DNA from: Eggerthella lenta DSM 2243
Lineage (GTDB): Bacteria > Actinomycetota > Coriobacteriia > Coriobacteriales > Eggerthellaceae
Direction: 5' to 3'
Length of the DNA: 64,000 nucleotides
Assembly: GCF_000024265.1 (NCBI RefSeq)
Contig: NC_013204.1
Coordinates: 1,042,180-1,106,179, forward strand
The notes beneath the pieces are model-generated. The model searched no databases and was not told where the DNA came from. It was given only the letters and a program-made list of their open reading frames with translations. The translations under genes were made by a program, and so were the position numbers. Positions 33,258 to 41,674 of the stretch are shown here, one piece after another; position 1 is the first letter of the stretch; each line of letters opens with the position of its first letter.

Positions 33258-33587
33258 CTACCCGAAAAGCTCGATGAGCTTTTCGGCCTGGCGCTGCCCG
33301 ATGCCCGCGACGCGGCGGGACTCCGCGATGCCGATTGCGGTCATGGCGCTTTGCGTCTTCGCCGAGCCGATACCCGGCAGGGCCATGAGCAGACGCTTCG
33401 CCTTGATGCGCCCGACGACGGGATTATCCTTGCCCTCGGCCAGGGCGGTCGCGATGGTCACTTCGCCCGATTTGACGCGGGCAAGGTACTCGGCGCGCGC
33501 GGCGCGCATCTCGGCGGCGCGCTTCAGTGCGGCGGCCCGCTGTTCGGGGCTGAAGTTGTTCCCGAAGGCGGCCTTCTTCTCGGTCAT
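33258..33587 (-). CDS. mihF: Actinobacterial integration host factor (mIHF)
   Basis: The 109-residue protein has the full mIHF pattern: FSPEQRAAALKRAAEMRAAR, then EYLARVKSGEVTIATAL, VVGRIKAKRLLMALPGIGSA, and AGIGQRQAEKLIELF at the end. mIHF is the nucleoid protein of Actinobacteria that bends DNA and supports phage and element integration. It is close to the usual size. The start has CTGAAAGGAAACGACC before ATG. It has no tail or palindrome. It may be the host copy or an element-borne copy; the accessory surroundings favour the latter. Confidence 0.85.
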   Translation of the reverse strand: MTEKKAAFGNNFSPEQRAAALKRAAEMRAARAEYLARVKSGEVTIATALAEGKDNPVVGRIKAKRLLMALPGIGSAKTQSAMTAIGIAESRRVAGIGQRQAEKLIELFG

Positions 33588-33630
33588 GGTCGTTTCCTTT
33601 CAGTCCTGCGGAATCGCGGTCGCGACCCGC

Positions 33631-33924
33631 CTAGAGCCATTCGACTACGGTATCGCCGGAATGGACCGAGGCGAAATCGACGCACAGGGTCCGGCGGCGT
33701 CCCGGCTGCGTGTGCCTGCCGTCGTTCACGGTGAAGATAGCGAAGCTGTCGAACACTTGCGCGAGCGTGCAGCGCACCTTCGCGAGGTTCGCCGCGGTGC
33801 CGCGTTTCGAGCCCATGTGCCCCGAGATGGTCGCCCGATGGCCCACCTTGCCCAAAAACTGTTCGCGGTATTCGGCGATCGTGAGCCGCCCGTCCCTCGC
33901 GGGATCGCACTCCCAACCGAACAA
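33631..33924 (-). CDS. Uncertain small ORF upstream of mIHF
   Basis: A 97-residue frame opens right after a TAG, with a TTG as the only early start and a weak GGCGG site. It has plausible composition (LTIAEYREQFLGKVGHRATI) and ends 44 bases before mIHF. It could be a real small gene or the 3' remnant of a longer one. No family recognised. Confidence 0.3.
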   Translation of the reverse strand: MFGWECDPARDGRLTIAEYREQFLGKVGHRATISGHMGSKRGTAANLAKVRCTLAQVFDSFAIFTVNDGRHTQPGRRRTLCVDFASVHSGDTVVEWL

Positions 33925-34364
33925 CTATACCGCCGCCATGCAGAGCATATGGGCGCCGTGTTCGCCGGCAGGGTCGATGATCGACTTCATAGATACTCAC
34001 GCCTTCAAGAGATCTTTCAGATTCGGCAGGAGGTATACCCCGCAACTGCCTAAAAGATGCGCTCAGACCGCATAAACCTTACATCCTCGACCGGATATGG
34101 AGAAATGGGGCCGCCAGATGGAACGCCGCGCCACAAGGTAGAATCGATAGCAAGCGGAACCCGTTCCTTATGCTGTCACACCTTGGGAACGCGGGCAACG
34201 CAGGTGCGCGCCCCGGGGCCGGGCGAAAACGGCCCCTCTCCCTTCCCTCAAAACATATCTCCGATTGCAAGCGGCGCCCTGCCGAAACCGACAGGGCGTT
34301 CGCCCTGTTCATCCGCAGGAGACCCAAGGGCGATATGTACCCGGACGCCATGCCCACGGGCTAC

Positions 34365-34404
34365 CGTCAATCGTCCCAACGGATCATCGTCAATCGTCCC
34401 AACG
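34365..34404. repeat. Two 17-bp direct repeats, 23-bp period
   Basis: CGTCAATCGTCCCAACG occurs at 34365-34381 and again at 34388-34404. Closely spaced identical repeats in a non-coding stretch can be protein-binding sites, but there are only two. Confidence 0.5.
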
Positions 34405-34489
34405 CAGCAGGTAGACGCCCATATTAGATTGGCTGGAATTGAAGGGCGACGCACCCCGCGAGCAGGCGGGCGGCGGGGTTGTCGCAGAA

Positions 34490-34515
34490 AAAGGCCGGGA
34501 GTGCAGCCCGGCCTT
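34490..34515 (-). terminator. Hairpin with T run downstream of the XRE regulator
   Basis: Arms AAAGGCCGGG and CCCGGCCTT with a 7-base loop; on the minus strand the hairpin runs into TTTTTCTGC. On the plus strand it is followed by TTTAAA, so it could act in both directions. Confidence 0.55.
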
Positions 34516-34796
34516 TAAACCTGAAATCCGCATCGCCCGCGTAACTGGCTAGCAACCTGCGCAGGGTCCGCTTCGTTCACCTGTGATTCTACCCGGTGGA
34601 CCGGAGTTGATACGCAGATGCCCGGGGTGGAGCCCGGGCATCTAACCAAAGCTGAAAACTAGGCCGCCCGCGCTCCTTGTTGCTCACACGGGGACGCATC
34701 GTCTTCTACGGCCATCTTACCCAACTCCGGCAAGGTATAGACGCGCCCTCAGATTCTATATTTGAGCATATCGACCTCGGCCGTCCGCCGATCTCC

Positions 34797-35051
34797 CTAG
34801 CGCTTCGCAAGTGCGGCGATAAGCTCGGCGCGCTGCGCTTCCGTGAGACTGTCCGCATTGCGGGCTACGTGGTGCACGGCGTCATCCAGCTCCTGATCGC
34901 AGGAGGTTCCGATGATGTCCGACGGTTCGACCCCGAGGGCGCGCGACATCGCGGCGATCGTGGCAGGCCACGGCAGCCGCTCGCCGTTGACGTACCTGCT
35001 CACCGAGGCCGGTGTGAGGCCTGCCGCCTCGGCAAGCTCCTTTTGACTCAT
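34797..35051 (-). CDS. XRE-family helix-turn-helix regulator
   Basis: The protein (84 residues from ATG 35051, or longer from a GTG at 35090) begins MSQKELAEAAGLTPASVSRY, continues VNGERLPWPATIAAMSRALG, and ends with a helical tail rich in Ala and Glu. This is a standard Cro/C1-type DNA-binding domain. It sits alone between the gene-poor stretch and the end of the Tad operon. Its target is not evident. Confidence 0.75.
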   Translation of the reverse strand: MSQKELAEAAGLTPASVSRYVNGERLPWPATIAAMSRALGVEPSDIIGTSCDQELDDAVHHVARNADSLTEAQRAELIAALAKR

Positions 35052-35172
35052 ACCCCGTTCCGCCGAAGCCGGCCGCGAGGCGTTTCCCACATCCGGCGGC
35101 CCTACGGGACGGATGGGGTCCCTCCATGCCGCCACCCATGGAAAACGCGAAGGCAAACCGGGCGCGATACCC

Positions 35173-35202
35173 AAAAGCCGTCTGCCTACACAGGCAGACG
35201 GC
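35173..35202 (-). terminator. Terminator of the Tad operon
   Basis: An 11-bp perfect stem (GCCGTCTGCCT) with a 4-base loop is followed on the minus strand by TTTTGGG. It lies 20 bases after the stop at 35223. Confidence 0.8.
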
Positions 35203-35222
35203 GGCATTGCGGCCGAAATCGC

Positions 35223-35603
35223 CTATTTCCTCTTCTTCGGGCGCGCGATCTCGGCCGGTCTGTCCGCGGGGTCGAACGACCCGGCGCGGAACTCAACGCA
35301 GCCGGTGGCGCCGCGCGGCGCGGCGAAGAACCGCCAGGGCTTGAGCGCGACATCGAGCGATACCGCATCGAGCTCGCCGGGCTCGCCCTCGCGCACCCAG
35401 ACGACGTCGATGGGCACCCGCATCATGCAGGTGTGGATCGACCGGCAGCCGGGGAAGTACAGGCCGCACGCCTCGGGCACCTCGCGTTTGAGCATGAGCC
35501 CGCAGAAGCGCTCGAGAAAGCCCCGGCAGGTATGGGTGAGGATCGGGACCCTCTTGCCCGAGGCCGTGACGGCCACGGCCTCGTCGAGATATCTGTCGTT
35601 CAT
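35223..35603 (-). CDS. DUF192 family protein at the end of the Tad operon
   Basis: The 126-residue protein has the DUF192 pattern: a short N-terminal part, LMLKREVPEACGLYFPGCRS and IHTCMMRVPIDVVW, then a C-terminal CVEFRAGSFD. DUF192 proteins are often encoded at the end of actinobacterial Tad loci; their role is unknown. It follows tadC by 25 bases and precedes the operon terminator. Confidence 0.8.
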   Translation of the reverse strand: MNDRYLDEAVAVTASGKRVPILTHTCRGFLERFCGLMLKREVPEACGLYFPGCRSIHTCMMRVPIDVVWVREGEPGELDAVSLDVALKPWRFFAAPRGATGCVEFRAGSFDPADRPAEIARPKKRK

Positions 35604-35628
35604 ATCGGATGGCTCCTTGATCGGAAGG

Positions 35629-36495
35629 TTAGAAGAACTGACCGAGCTGTAGGATCATCGGCGCGAGCATGAGCATGATGATCGAGGGCAGCATGAGCAG
35701 AAGCATGGGGAAGAGCATCTTGGTGGACAGCTTGTTGGTCATGTCGTCGACCCTCAGGCGGCGCTCGGTGCGGACGGACTGCGCCTGCATGCGGATGATG
35801 TCGACCAGAGAAGATCCCGCGCGCTCCGCCTGCACGAGCGATGCCGTGAAGAAGGTGATCGAGTTCACCTGGGCGCGGTCGGCCAGTCCCAGCAGGGCCT
35901 CGGAACGGCTCGAGTAGGCGGCCTCCTTGGCGACGCGGGCGAAGGCCTCGGCGATCGCCCCGTCCATGCGGGTGCCGACCGATGCCAGCGCGCCCTCGAA
36001 CGACGACCCGGCCGAGATGCAGATGGCCATGAGGTCGAGCGCGTCGGGCAGCTGGCGGTCGAGCTCGTCGCGCCATTCGGCGCGGCGGGCGAGCAGCCAC
36101 GCCTGCGGCGCGGCGAGCCCGGCGACGGCGAGCGCGCCCGCCGCTGCGAGCCCCTGCACGCCTCCGACGAGCGGCATGGCGATCAGCCCCGCGGCGGCGC
36201 CGGCCGAGAACGACGCCACGCGGATGGCCCAGAACGACGCGGCGGGCATGGTGACGCCGGATCGCGAGAGCATGTCGCGCGTGGCGTCGGCGACCTTCTC
36301 GCTCATGGGGACGTAGCGCGTGACGCTGTAGGTGAGCGTGTCCAGGCGCGTCTCGCCGCGCCGGCGCCGGCTCGGCCGCTTGACCGGGCCCGACTCGATG
36401 CCGCCGAGCCGCCTGAGCCCCAGGAAGGACAGCAGGCCGGCGACCGTGGCGGCGCAGAGCGACAGCGCGACGCCGCGCAGGATTTCGATGTTCAC
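35629..36495 (-). CDS. tadC: TadC, inner-membrane platform protein of the Tad pilus
   Basis: The 288-residue protein has several membrane segments (near residues 5-25, 90-130 and at the C-terminus, LLLMLPSIIMLMLAPMIL) and the type II secretion F domain with LPDALDLMAICISAGSSFEG around 150. TadC pairs with TadB to form the membrane platform that couples the ATPase to pilin assembly. The gene lies 26 bases after tadB. Confidence 0.85.
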   Translation of the reverse strand: MNIEILRGVALSLCAATVAGLLSFLGLRRLGGIESGPVKRPSRRRRGETRLDTLTYSVTRYVPMSEKVADATRDMLSRSGVTMPAASFWAIRVASFSAGAAAGLIAMPLVGGVQGLAAAGALAVAGLAAPQAWLLARRAEWRDELDRQLPDALDLMAICISAGSSFEGALASVGTRMDGAIAEAFARVAKEAAYSSRSEALLGLADRAQVNSITFFTASLVQAERAGSSLVDIIRMQAQSVRTERRLRVDDMTNKLSTKMLFPMLLLMLPSIIMLMLAPMILQLGQFF

Positions 36496-36521
36496 GGTGC
36501 TTCCAATCTATCCGGCGCCGC

Positions 36522-37412
36522 CTAGTCGAGCTTGACGTCGCCCATCTTCCTCATCATGAGGTAGGCGAGCGTGTCCAGCACGACGGCCAGCGCGATAAGT
36601 GCCCAGCCGGAGGGCTGGCTGTAGAACTCGCGGTGGGAGGGCGAGATCGCGAGCAGCGCCGCCATCATGAAGACGGGCAGGCCGACCATGATCTGCGACT
36701 CGATGCGGTTCAGCGAGGTCTTCGACCTGATGGCCTTGCGGGCCTCGACGCGGGCGCGGACGGTCTGGCCGACGTTCTCGGTGATGTCGGCGAGCGAGCC
36801 GCCGGTCTGCTGCGAGATGTCGACGGCCGTGGCGAACAGGCGCAGGTCGCGGCTTCCGGTGCGGTCGGCGACCTTGTCCAGCGCCTCGGGTACCGGGGTT
36901 CCGGCGCGGATATCCGAGGTCAGGCGCCTGAACTCGGACTTGATCGGGTCGCTCATGTTCTCGGCGACCGGCCCGATGGCCTGTGCGACCGACGACCCCG
37001 CGCGCAGGTTCGACGCGATCAGCGGCATCGCCTGGCCCAGCTGCTCCTCGAACTTCTTCTTGCCGGAGTCGCGGCGGACCTTGAGGTAGAGGGGGAACCC
37101 GGCCGCGCAGACGGGGAGCAGCAGCAGCGACAGGGGTCCGACGCCGAGCGCGAGCGCAGTGAGCGCCGGCAGCGTCGCGGTCGCCGCCCACACGATTTCG
37201 GCCTCCTGGACCGACAGCTGCGGGGACGCCTGCTCGCAGACGGAGACGAGCGCCGCGGCGACCTTGCCGCTCGGCCGCTCGTCTGCGGACTCAACGCCGG
37301 CCTGCTCGCGGGCGATGCGCCCGCGGCGCGCGATGACGAGCATCGCGACGCCGAGCGCAAGACCTGGCAGGGCCGGCAGCAGGTTGACGATGTTGGAAAG
37401 CGACCCGCCCAT
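36522..37412 (-). CDS. tadB: TadB, inner-membrane platform protein of the Tad pilus
   Basis: The 296-residue protein starts at MGGSLSN, one base after the tadA stop codon. It has an N-terminal membrane segment, paired central segments, the T2SF motif (LGQAMPLIASNLRAGSSVAQ near 135-155, ISQQTGGSLADITENV near 225), and C-terminal membrane segments. Its role is with TadC as the pilus assembly platform. Confidence 0.85.
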   Translation of the reverse strand: MGGSLSNIVNLLPALPGLALGVAMLVIARRGRIAREQAGVESADERPSGKVAAALVSVCEQASPQLSVQEAEIVWAATATLPALTALALGVGPLSLLLLPVCAAGFPLYLKVRRDSGKKKFEEQLGQAMPLIASNLRAGSSVAQAIGPVAENMSDPIKSEFRRLTSDIRAGTPVPEALDKVADRTGSRDLRLFATAVDISQQTGGSLADITENVGQTVRARVEARKAIRSKTSLNRIESQIMVGLPVFMMAALLAISPSHREFYSQPSGWALIALAVVLDTLAYLMMRKMGDVKLD

Positions 37413-37413
37413 G

Positions 37414-38754
37414 CTAGAACACCGCCTGGGGGTTGAACCAGTCGTCATCGACGAAGACGCCCTCGTTCGCCATCTTCTCGATATGGCGGCGCATGAAGCG
37501 CTCGCCGGTCGGGACGAACCAGCCGGAGTGCTCGGGGTCGTTCGGGTCGTGCTCGAAGCGGACGATCGGGGCGATCGTGACGACGTCGCCCTGCATGCCC
37601 TGGACCTCCGCGATCTCGGTCACGCGGCGCACGCCGTGGGAGCGCTCCGTGTAGATGATGAAGTCGATGGCCTGGCTGATGTACTCAAGGATCTCGCGCG
37701 AGGACATGCCGGTGTTAGCCTGCTGGACGAGCGTGCGCAGGCGCGTGGGCACCTCGCGGCAGTTGTCGGCGTGGATCGTGGTGAGCGAGCCGTCGTGGCC
37801 GGTGGTCATGGCCTGGAGCATGTCGAAGGCCGCCGCGTCGCGGCACTCGCCGACGATGATTCGGTCGGGGCGCTGGCGCAGCGCGTTGGTCACGAGGTCG
37901 CGGTAGTCGATCCGGCCCTTGCCCTCCACGTTGGCGTCGCGCGTCTCCATGCGGGCGACGTGCGGCTGGTTCAGGCGCAGCTCGGGCGTGTCCTCGATGG
38001 TGATGATGCGCTCCTCGGGCGGGATGTAGAGCGAGATGGCGTTGAGCAGCGTCGTCTTGCCCGATCCGGTGCCGCCGGCCACGATGGTGGACATGCGGCC
38101 CTGCACGATGGCGCGCATGATCTCGAGCATGCGGCCGTCGAACGACCCGTTGGCCATCAGGGCCTCGGGGGTGAGCGCGTCCTTGCGGAACTTGCGGATG
38201 TTGATGAGGTGGTGGTCGACCGCGACGCCCTTGAGCACCGCGTTGACGCGCGAGCCGTTGAAGGGCGTGCCGGGCCGGACGATGGTGCAGTCGCACAGCG
38301 GCGAGGCCTCGTCGCAGCGGCGGTTCATGCCGGCGGCGATCCGGTCGATGGTGAACTTCACGTGGTCGTCGTCCTCGAAGCAGACGTCGGTGAGCATGAG
38401 CCTGCCGGAGCGCTCGACCCACACCGACTCGGGCCCGTTGACCATGATCTCGGAAAGCGACTCGTCGTACAGCAGGTCCTCGAGCGGCCCGAAGTAGTAC
38501 AGGTCGTTGATTGCCGCGCGCAGCACCTCCTGGTAGGCGTCGTCGGCGATGCGGCCGGTCTGGTCGATGAAGCGCTCGGGCACGAGGTGGTAGAAAGCCG
38601 GGTCGTCGATGATGGGGCCGATGACCGAGGCCGCGTCGCGGTCGCGACTGCGCACGTCGGCGTCGGGCTGCTCGGTCTGGTTGTCGGATGAGAGCTGTTC
38701 ACGCGCGGCGCGGTATACGGCGCGCTCGAGCGCGATGAGGTCCCTATTCAGCAT
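37414..38754 (-). CDS. tadA: TadA/CpaF, pilus assembly ATPase
   Basis: The 446-residue protein has the N-terminal domain of CpaF-type ATPases (PLEDLLYDESLSEIMVNGPE near 95), Walker A GGTGSGKTT (about 226), an Asp-box/Walker B region around RIIVGECRDAAAFDML (about 298), and the His box GHDGSLTTIHAD. It hydrolyses ATP in the cytoplasm to power Flp pilus assembly. The stop is one base before the tadB start, and its start overlaps the end of the SAF-domain gene by 11 bases, so translation is coupled. Confidence 0.92.
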   Translation of the reverse strand: MLNRDLIALERAVYRAAREQLSSDNQTEQPDADVRSRDRDAASVIGPIIDDPAFYHLVPERFIDQTGRIADDAYQEVLRAAINDLYYFGPLEDLLYDESLSEIMVNGPESVWVERSGRLMLTDVCFEDDDHVKFTIDRIAAGMNRRCDEASPLCDCTIVRPGTPFNGSRVNAVLKGVAVDHHLINIRKFRKDALTPEALMANGSFDGRMLEIMRAIVQGRMSTIVAGGTGSGKTTLLNAISLYIPPEERIITIEDTPELRLNQPHVARMETRDANVEGKGRIDYRDLVTNALRQRPDRIIVGECRDAAAFDMLQAMTTGHDGSLTTIHADNCREVPTRLRTLVQQANTGMSSREILEYISQAIDFIIYTERSHGVRRVTEIAEVQGMQGDVVTIAPIVRFEHDPNDPEHSGWFVPTGERFMRRHIEKMANEGVFVDDDWFNPQAVF

Positions 38755-40042
38755 CGCTGGCCCCCTCGGCGGTCTGCGGGATGGCCGTGAGCGTCACGTT
38801 CGGGTTCGCCACGATGGCCGCGGCCTGGTCCTCGGTGACGTCGAGCGTCACGAGCGAGTACCCGGCGTCCGGCGAGCCGGACAGGGCGGAATCGAGGGCG
38901 ATGATCTTGACGTTGGCGCACACCGTCTCGGCGCTCGACGTCGCGCCGTCGGAGACGACGGCCATGACGTTGACGCGGTCGCCGACGCGCAGCAGCGGCG
39001 ACAGGCTCTTGGAGGAGTCGAGCGACAGGGCGATGGCCACATGGCCGTCCTCGATGGCCGACGTGATGTGCGCCGGCGAGCTCGATGCCTGGAGGGAGGA
39101 CAGCGAGATGGAGGTCCCGGCGGTCTGCGTGGTGAGCGAGGTGTGGCCGGCGACATCCGAGACCTTGGTCGCGGCGTCGGTCGGGCAGTACGCCTTGGGG
39201 ACGGCCTGCGTCTCGAGGTCGGCTTCGGTGATGGTCTCGCCGGCGGCGACGTCGCGGTTGGTCACGACGACGTTAACGGAATTCGCCTCGTTCTTGGCGA
39301 TGATCGCCGAGGACTCCGCGACCCGCATGCCGGAGAACACGGTGGCTCCCACCGACACGGCGATGGCCGCGGCGGCCACCACCGTGAGCGCGCGCGTGCC
39401 CTTCGAGGGGCCGGCGGGGGCGGGCTTGGGCGCCGCGCGCCGCGGCGCGGTCGAGGGATCGCGCCCCTCGGCGGGCTTGGCATCCTTCTTGCCCTCGGCC
39501 TTGCCGAAGCGCCCGCGGCGCTTCTCCTCGCGGCTACCGCCGCGCTCCTCGGCAGCGGCCTCGGTTTTCGCACCGCGGTCATCGCCGGCGTAGGCCGGGC
39601 GGCTCGGCTCGGGGCGGTATGCGCTCTCCTGCGCGGGCTCGTGGCGGTATGTATTCTCCTGCTGGTGGACGTCGGCCTCCATGCGGCGGGCGTCGCGCGC
39701 CTCGCGGCGGGGTGCAGGGGCTCCCTGCGGCGCGGACGGGGACGCGGGCTGCGGGGCCGGGGCCGATTGGCGCGGCGCGGGGCCGTGCTGGTCCTCGTAG
39801 GCGGGACGGCCCTGCGCGGGTCGCTCGTCGCGGCGCTGCGGGAAGGGCGCCCCCTGCGGTGCGGACGGGACGCTTGCCGATGCCGCGGGCATGCCCGTGA
39901 TGGGGTCGATGGTACCGCCCGCGGCGGACTCGAGGCGCGCGAGGTCGGCGCCGATCGCGTCGGCGCGGCCGAAGTCGCCGCGGTTGATGGCCTCGGCCCT
40001 CATGGCGCGAAGTCGCTGGATCTCGTCTCGGTTATCGTTCAT
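38744..40042 (-). CDS. cpaB: CpaB/RcpC-like SAF-domain pilus assembly protein
   Basis: The 432-residue protein has an N-terminal helical segment (LRAMRAEAINRGDFGRADAI), then about 170 residues of Pro/Ala/Arg-rich, probably disordered cytoplasmic sequence, one membrane segment (about residues 212-235), and an outside SAF domain (VVVTNRDVAAGETITEADLE near 255) with the RVGDRVNVMAVVSDG stretch typical of CpaB. The long disordered cytoplasmic arm is unusual for the family. Confidence 0.85.
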   Translation of the reverse strand: MNDNRDEIQRLRAMRAEAINRGDFGRADAIGADLARLESAAGGTIDPITGMPAASASVPSAPQGAPFPQRRDERPAQGRPAYEDQHGPAPRQSAPAPQPASPSAPQGAPAPRREARDARRMEADVHQQENTYRHEPAQESAYRPEPSRPAYAGDDRGAKTEAAAEERGGSREEKRRGRFGKAEGKKDAKPAEGRDPSTAPRRAAPKPAPAGPSKGTRALTVVAAAAIAVSVGATVFSGMRVAESSAIIAKNEANSVNVVVTNRDVAAGETITEADLETQAVPKAYCPTDAATKVSDVAGHTSLTTQTAGTSISLSSLQASSSPAHITSAIEDGHVAIALSLDSSKSLSPLLRVGDRVNVMAVVSDGATSSAETVCANVKIIALDSALSGSPDAGYSLVTLDVTEDQAAAIVANPNVTLTAIPQTAEGASDAE

Positions 40043-40081
40043 GTAGCTTGGTTCCTTTCTCGGGGACGGCCGCCGGCCGTC

Positions 40082-40714
40082 TCAGTCTCCGCTTTCCCCG
40101 CTGCCTGGGTTTCCCTTGGCCGCCGCCGCGCCGCGCACGGCGTCGAGCAGCGCGCCCGGGGCGTCGGCGAGCCGGGTTGCCGTCTCCTTGCGGCCGGTCA
40201 CGGTGCCGTCCTCGAACGTGGCCTCGAGACTCCCGTTGCCGACGGCCGCCGGCCGGTACACGTTGCCGGTCGAGTAGGGATGGATGGTCCAGACGGCCGT
40301 GGACCTTGCGGTCAGCTTGTCGCGGCCGGCGAGTTTGAGGAAGGTGGTCTCCGTATCGTTGGAAAGCCTCACGTAGACGCCCGCGTAGCGGTCGTTGGAG
40401 CCCGACTCGGACTCGGGCAGCTCCGCATACCAGATCTCGGCGGTGCCGGTGTATCCGTTGTCCGAAAGCAGCTCGACGACCTCCTCGCGCGCCTCGCGCC
40501 CGGGGTTCTCCGAGTACTTGACGGCGTTCGACATCCCGAGCGACGACTGCCGGACGGCCTCGAGCACGGCTTCCTGGCCGGTCTTGGCCGAATAGGCCGT
40601 GCTGACGTCCACGCCGAGGCCCACCGCGATGAGCAGGCAGCTGATGGCCACGACGAAGATGACGGCGACCTGGCCGGGAAGGCCGCGGGTACGCAGCGGT
40701 TTTCGCGATGCCAT
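40082..40714 (-). CDS. Tad-domain pilus-associated protein (TadG-like)
   Basis: The 210-residue protein has a short basic N-terminus, a membrane segment (VAVIFVVAISCLLIAVGLGV) starting directly after LPGQ, and an extracellular domain. The segment resembles the pseudopilin leader but the conserved Glu at +5 is replaced by Ile, as in TadG/Tad-domain proteins. The ATG at 40714 overlaps the stop of the gene upstream. Confidence 0.75.
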   Translation of the reverse strand: MASRKPLRTRGLPGQVAVIFVVAISCLLIAVGLGVDVSTAYSAKTGQEAVLEAVRQSSLGMSNAVKYSENPGREAREEVVELLSDNGYTGTAEIWYAELPESESGSNDRYAGVYVRLSNDTETTFLKLAGRDKLTARSTAVWTIHPYSTGNVYRPAAVGNGSLEATFEDGTVTGRKETATRLADAPGALLDAVRGAAAAKGNPGSGESGD

Positions 40715-41205
40715 CACAGCACCTCCCAGTCCGTATAGGTCGTATAGCTGTGCGAGACGTGGCGCGTGAGGGTCGTCTTGCGCCCGAGCGAGAGCGGGTC
40801 GTTGTACTCGTAGGCGATATCGGCCTCGACGGCGACGCGGCGCGTCTCGGTCCTGAGCGTCGAGGCCCCCAGATCGCTCGCGATGGAGTCGCCGTCGTTG
40901 ACGGCACCGCTTGTATCGGCCTTGACGCGCGCGTTGGTCACGGTGAGCCTGCTCTTGTCGAGGTCAGTGCCGTCGCAGACGAGGTCGCGGACGAGCTCGT
41001 TTCGGTCCTGCTCCTGCCATCCGGCGGGAAGCGCGTCGGCGAGCGTCGCCAGCGAGTGCTGGATCACGGTGTTCTGGTAGGAGAGCATCGCGAACGACCC
41101 GATGGCGAAGAGGAACGTGAGCAGCACCGGCATGATCAGGATGAACTCGACCGAGCCCTGGCCGGGAAGGTGCGCATGCGCGCGTGCCGTTGGAAAGGCT
41201 GCCAT
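40714..41205 (-). CDS. tadE: TadE-like pseudopilin
   Basis: The 163-residue protein has LPGQGSVEFILIMPVLLTFL, a prepilin-peptidase site (G before QGSVEF, Glu at +5) followed by a hydrophobic helix. It fits TadE/TadF pseudopilins, minor components that assemble with the Flp pilus. Confidence 0.85.
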   Translation of the reverse strand: MAAFPTARAHAHLPGQGSVEFILIMPVLLTFLFAIGSFAMLSYQNTVIQHSLATLADALPAGWQEQDRNELVRDLVCDGTDLDKSRLTVTNARVKADTSGAVNDGDSIASDLGASTLRTETRRVAVEADIAYEYNDPLSLGRKTTLTRHVSHSYTTYTDWEVL

Positions 41206-41206
41206 G

Positions 41207-41674
41207 TCACGACCTCTCTATCTCTGACCTGATGGACGACGTCTCGGAATGGACCTGCCAGCCGTCATCGGTGGCGCCCTTCACGCCGAGCGACTTGAGC
41301 GGGAAGATGCAGCCGACATCCTCGACGACCTTGACGGTGACCTTCTCTCGCGCATAGCGCGCGGTGACCGACTTGTCGCCGCTCTTGAGCGTCACCGGCT
41401 TCGACGGCGCCTCCGCCGATGTGACGGTGACGGTCGCGCCGTCGCCCAGGGCGCACGCCTCGCGCACGTAGGCGGCGATCGCGTCGTTCGACAGGGTGGG
41501 GTTCGCCGCGGCGTAGCGCGCGCCCTCGGAGCTCGCGGCCTGCACGTTCGCGGTCTCGCGCGCGACGTGCGCGTAGTCGGCGACGGCGACGAGCATGAGG
41601 ACCAGCAGCGGCAGGATGAGGACGAATTCGACGGTCGCCTGACCGCGCCGCCCGCGCGCCCTGGCCGCGCTCAT
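41207..41674 (-). CDS. Second TadE-like pseudopilin
   Basis: The 155-residue protein has RRGQATVEFVLILPLLVLML near its start, again with the Gly and Glu+5 pattern. The start at 41674 overlaps the end of the prepilin peptidase gene by 4 bases. Together with the previous gene it forms a TadE/TadF-like pair. Confidence 0.85.
   Translation of the reverse strand: MSAARARGRRGQATVEFVLILPLLVLMLVAVADYAHVARETANVQAASSEGARYAAANPTLSNDAIAAYVREACALGDGATVTVTSAEAPSKPVTLKSGDKSVTARYAREKVTVKVVEDVGCIFPLKSLGVKGATDDGWQVHSETSSIRSEIERS

Larger units (their letters stand above)
33925..34796. other. Gene-poor stretch of about 870 bases
   Basis: I see no convincing gene. The stretch holds two 17-bp direct repeats (34365-34404), a hairpin with a T run (34490-34515), a second 10-bp-stem hairpin (34617-34642), and scattered short frames with implausible composition. 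It may hold an untranslated RNA or the decayed remains of genes. Confidence 0.4.

Noticed and set aside
34057-34518. A 153-residue plus-strand open frame in the gene-poor stretch
   Set aside because: No ribosome site, implausible composition, and it runs through a hairpin; treated as non-coding.
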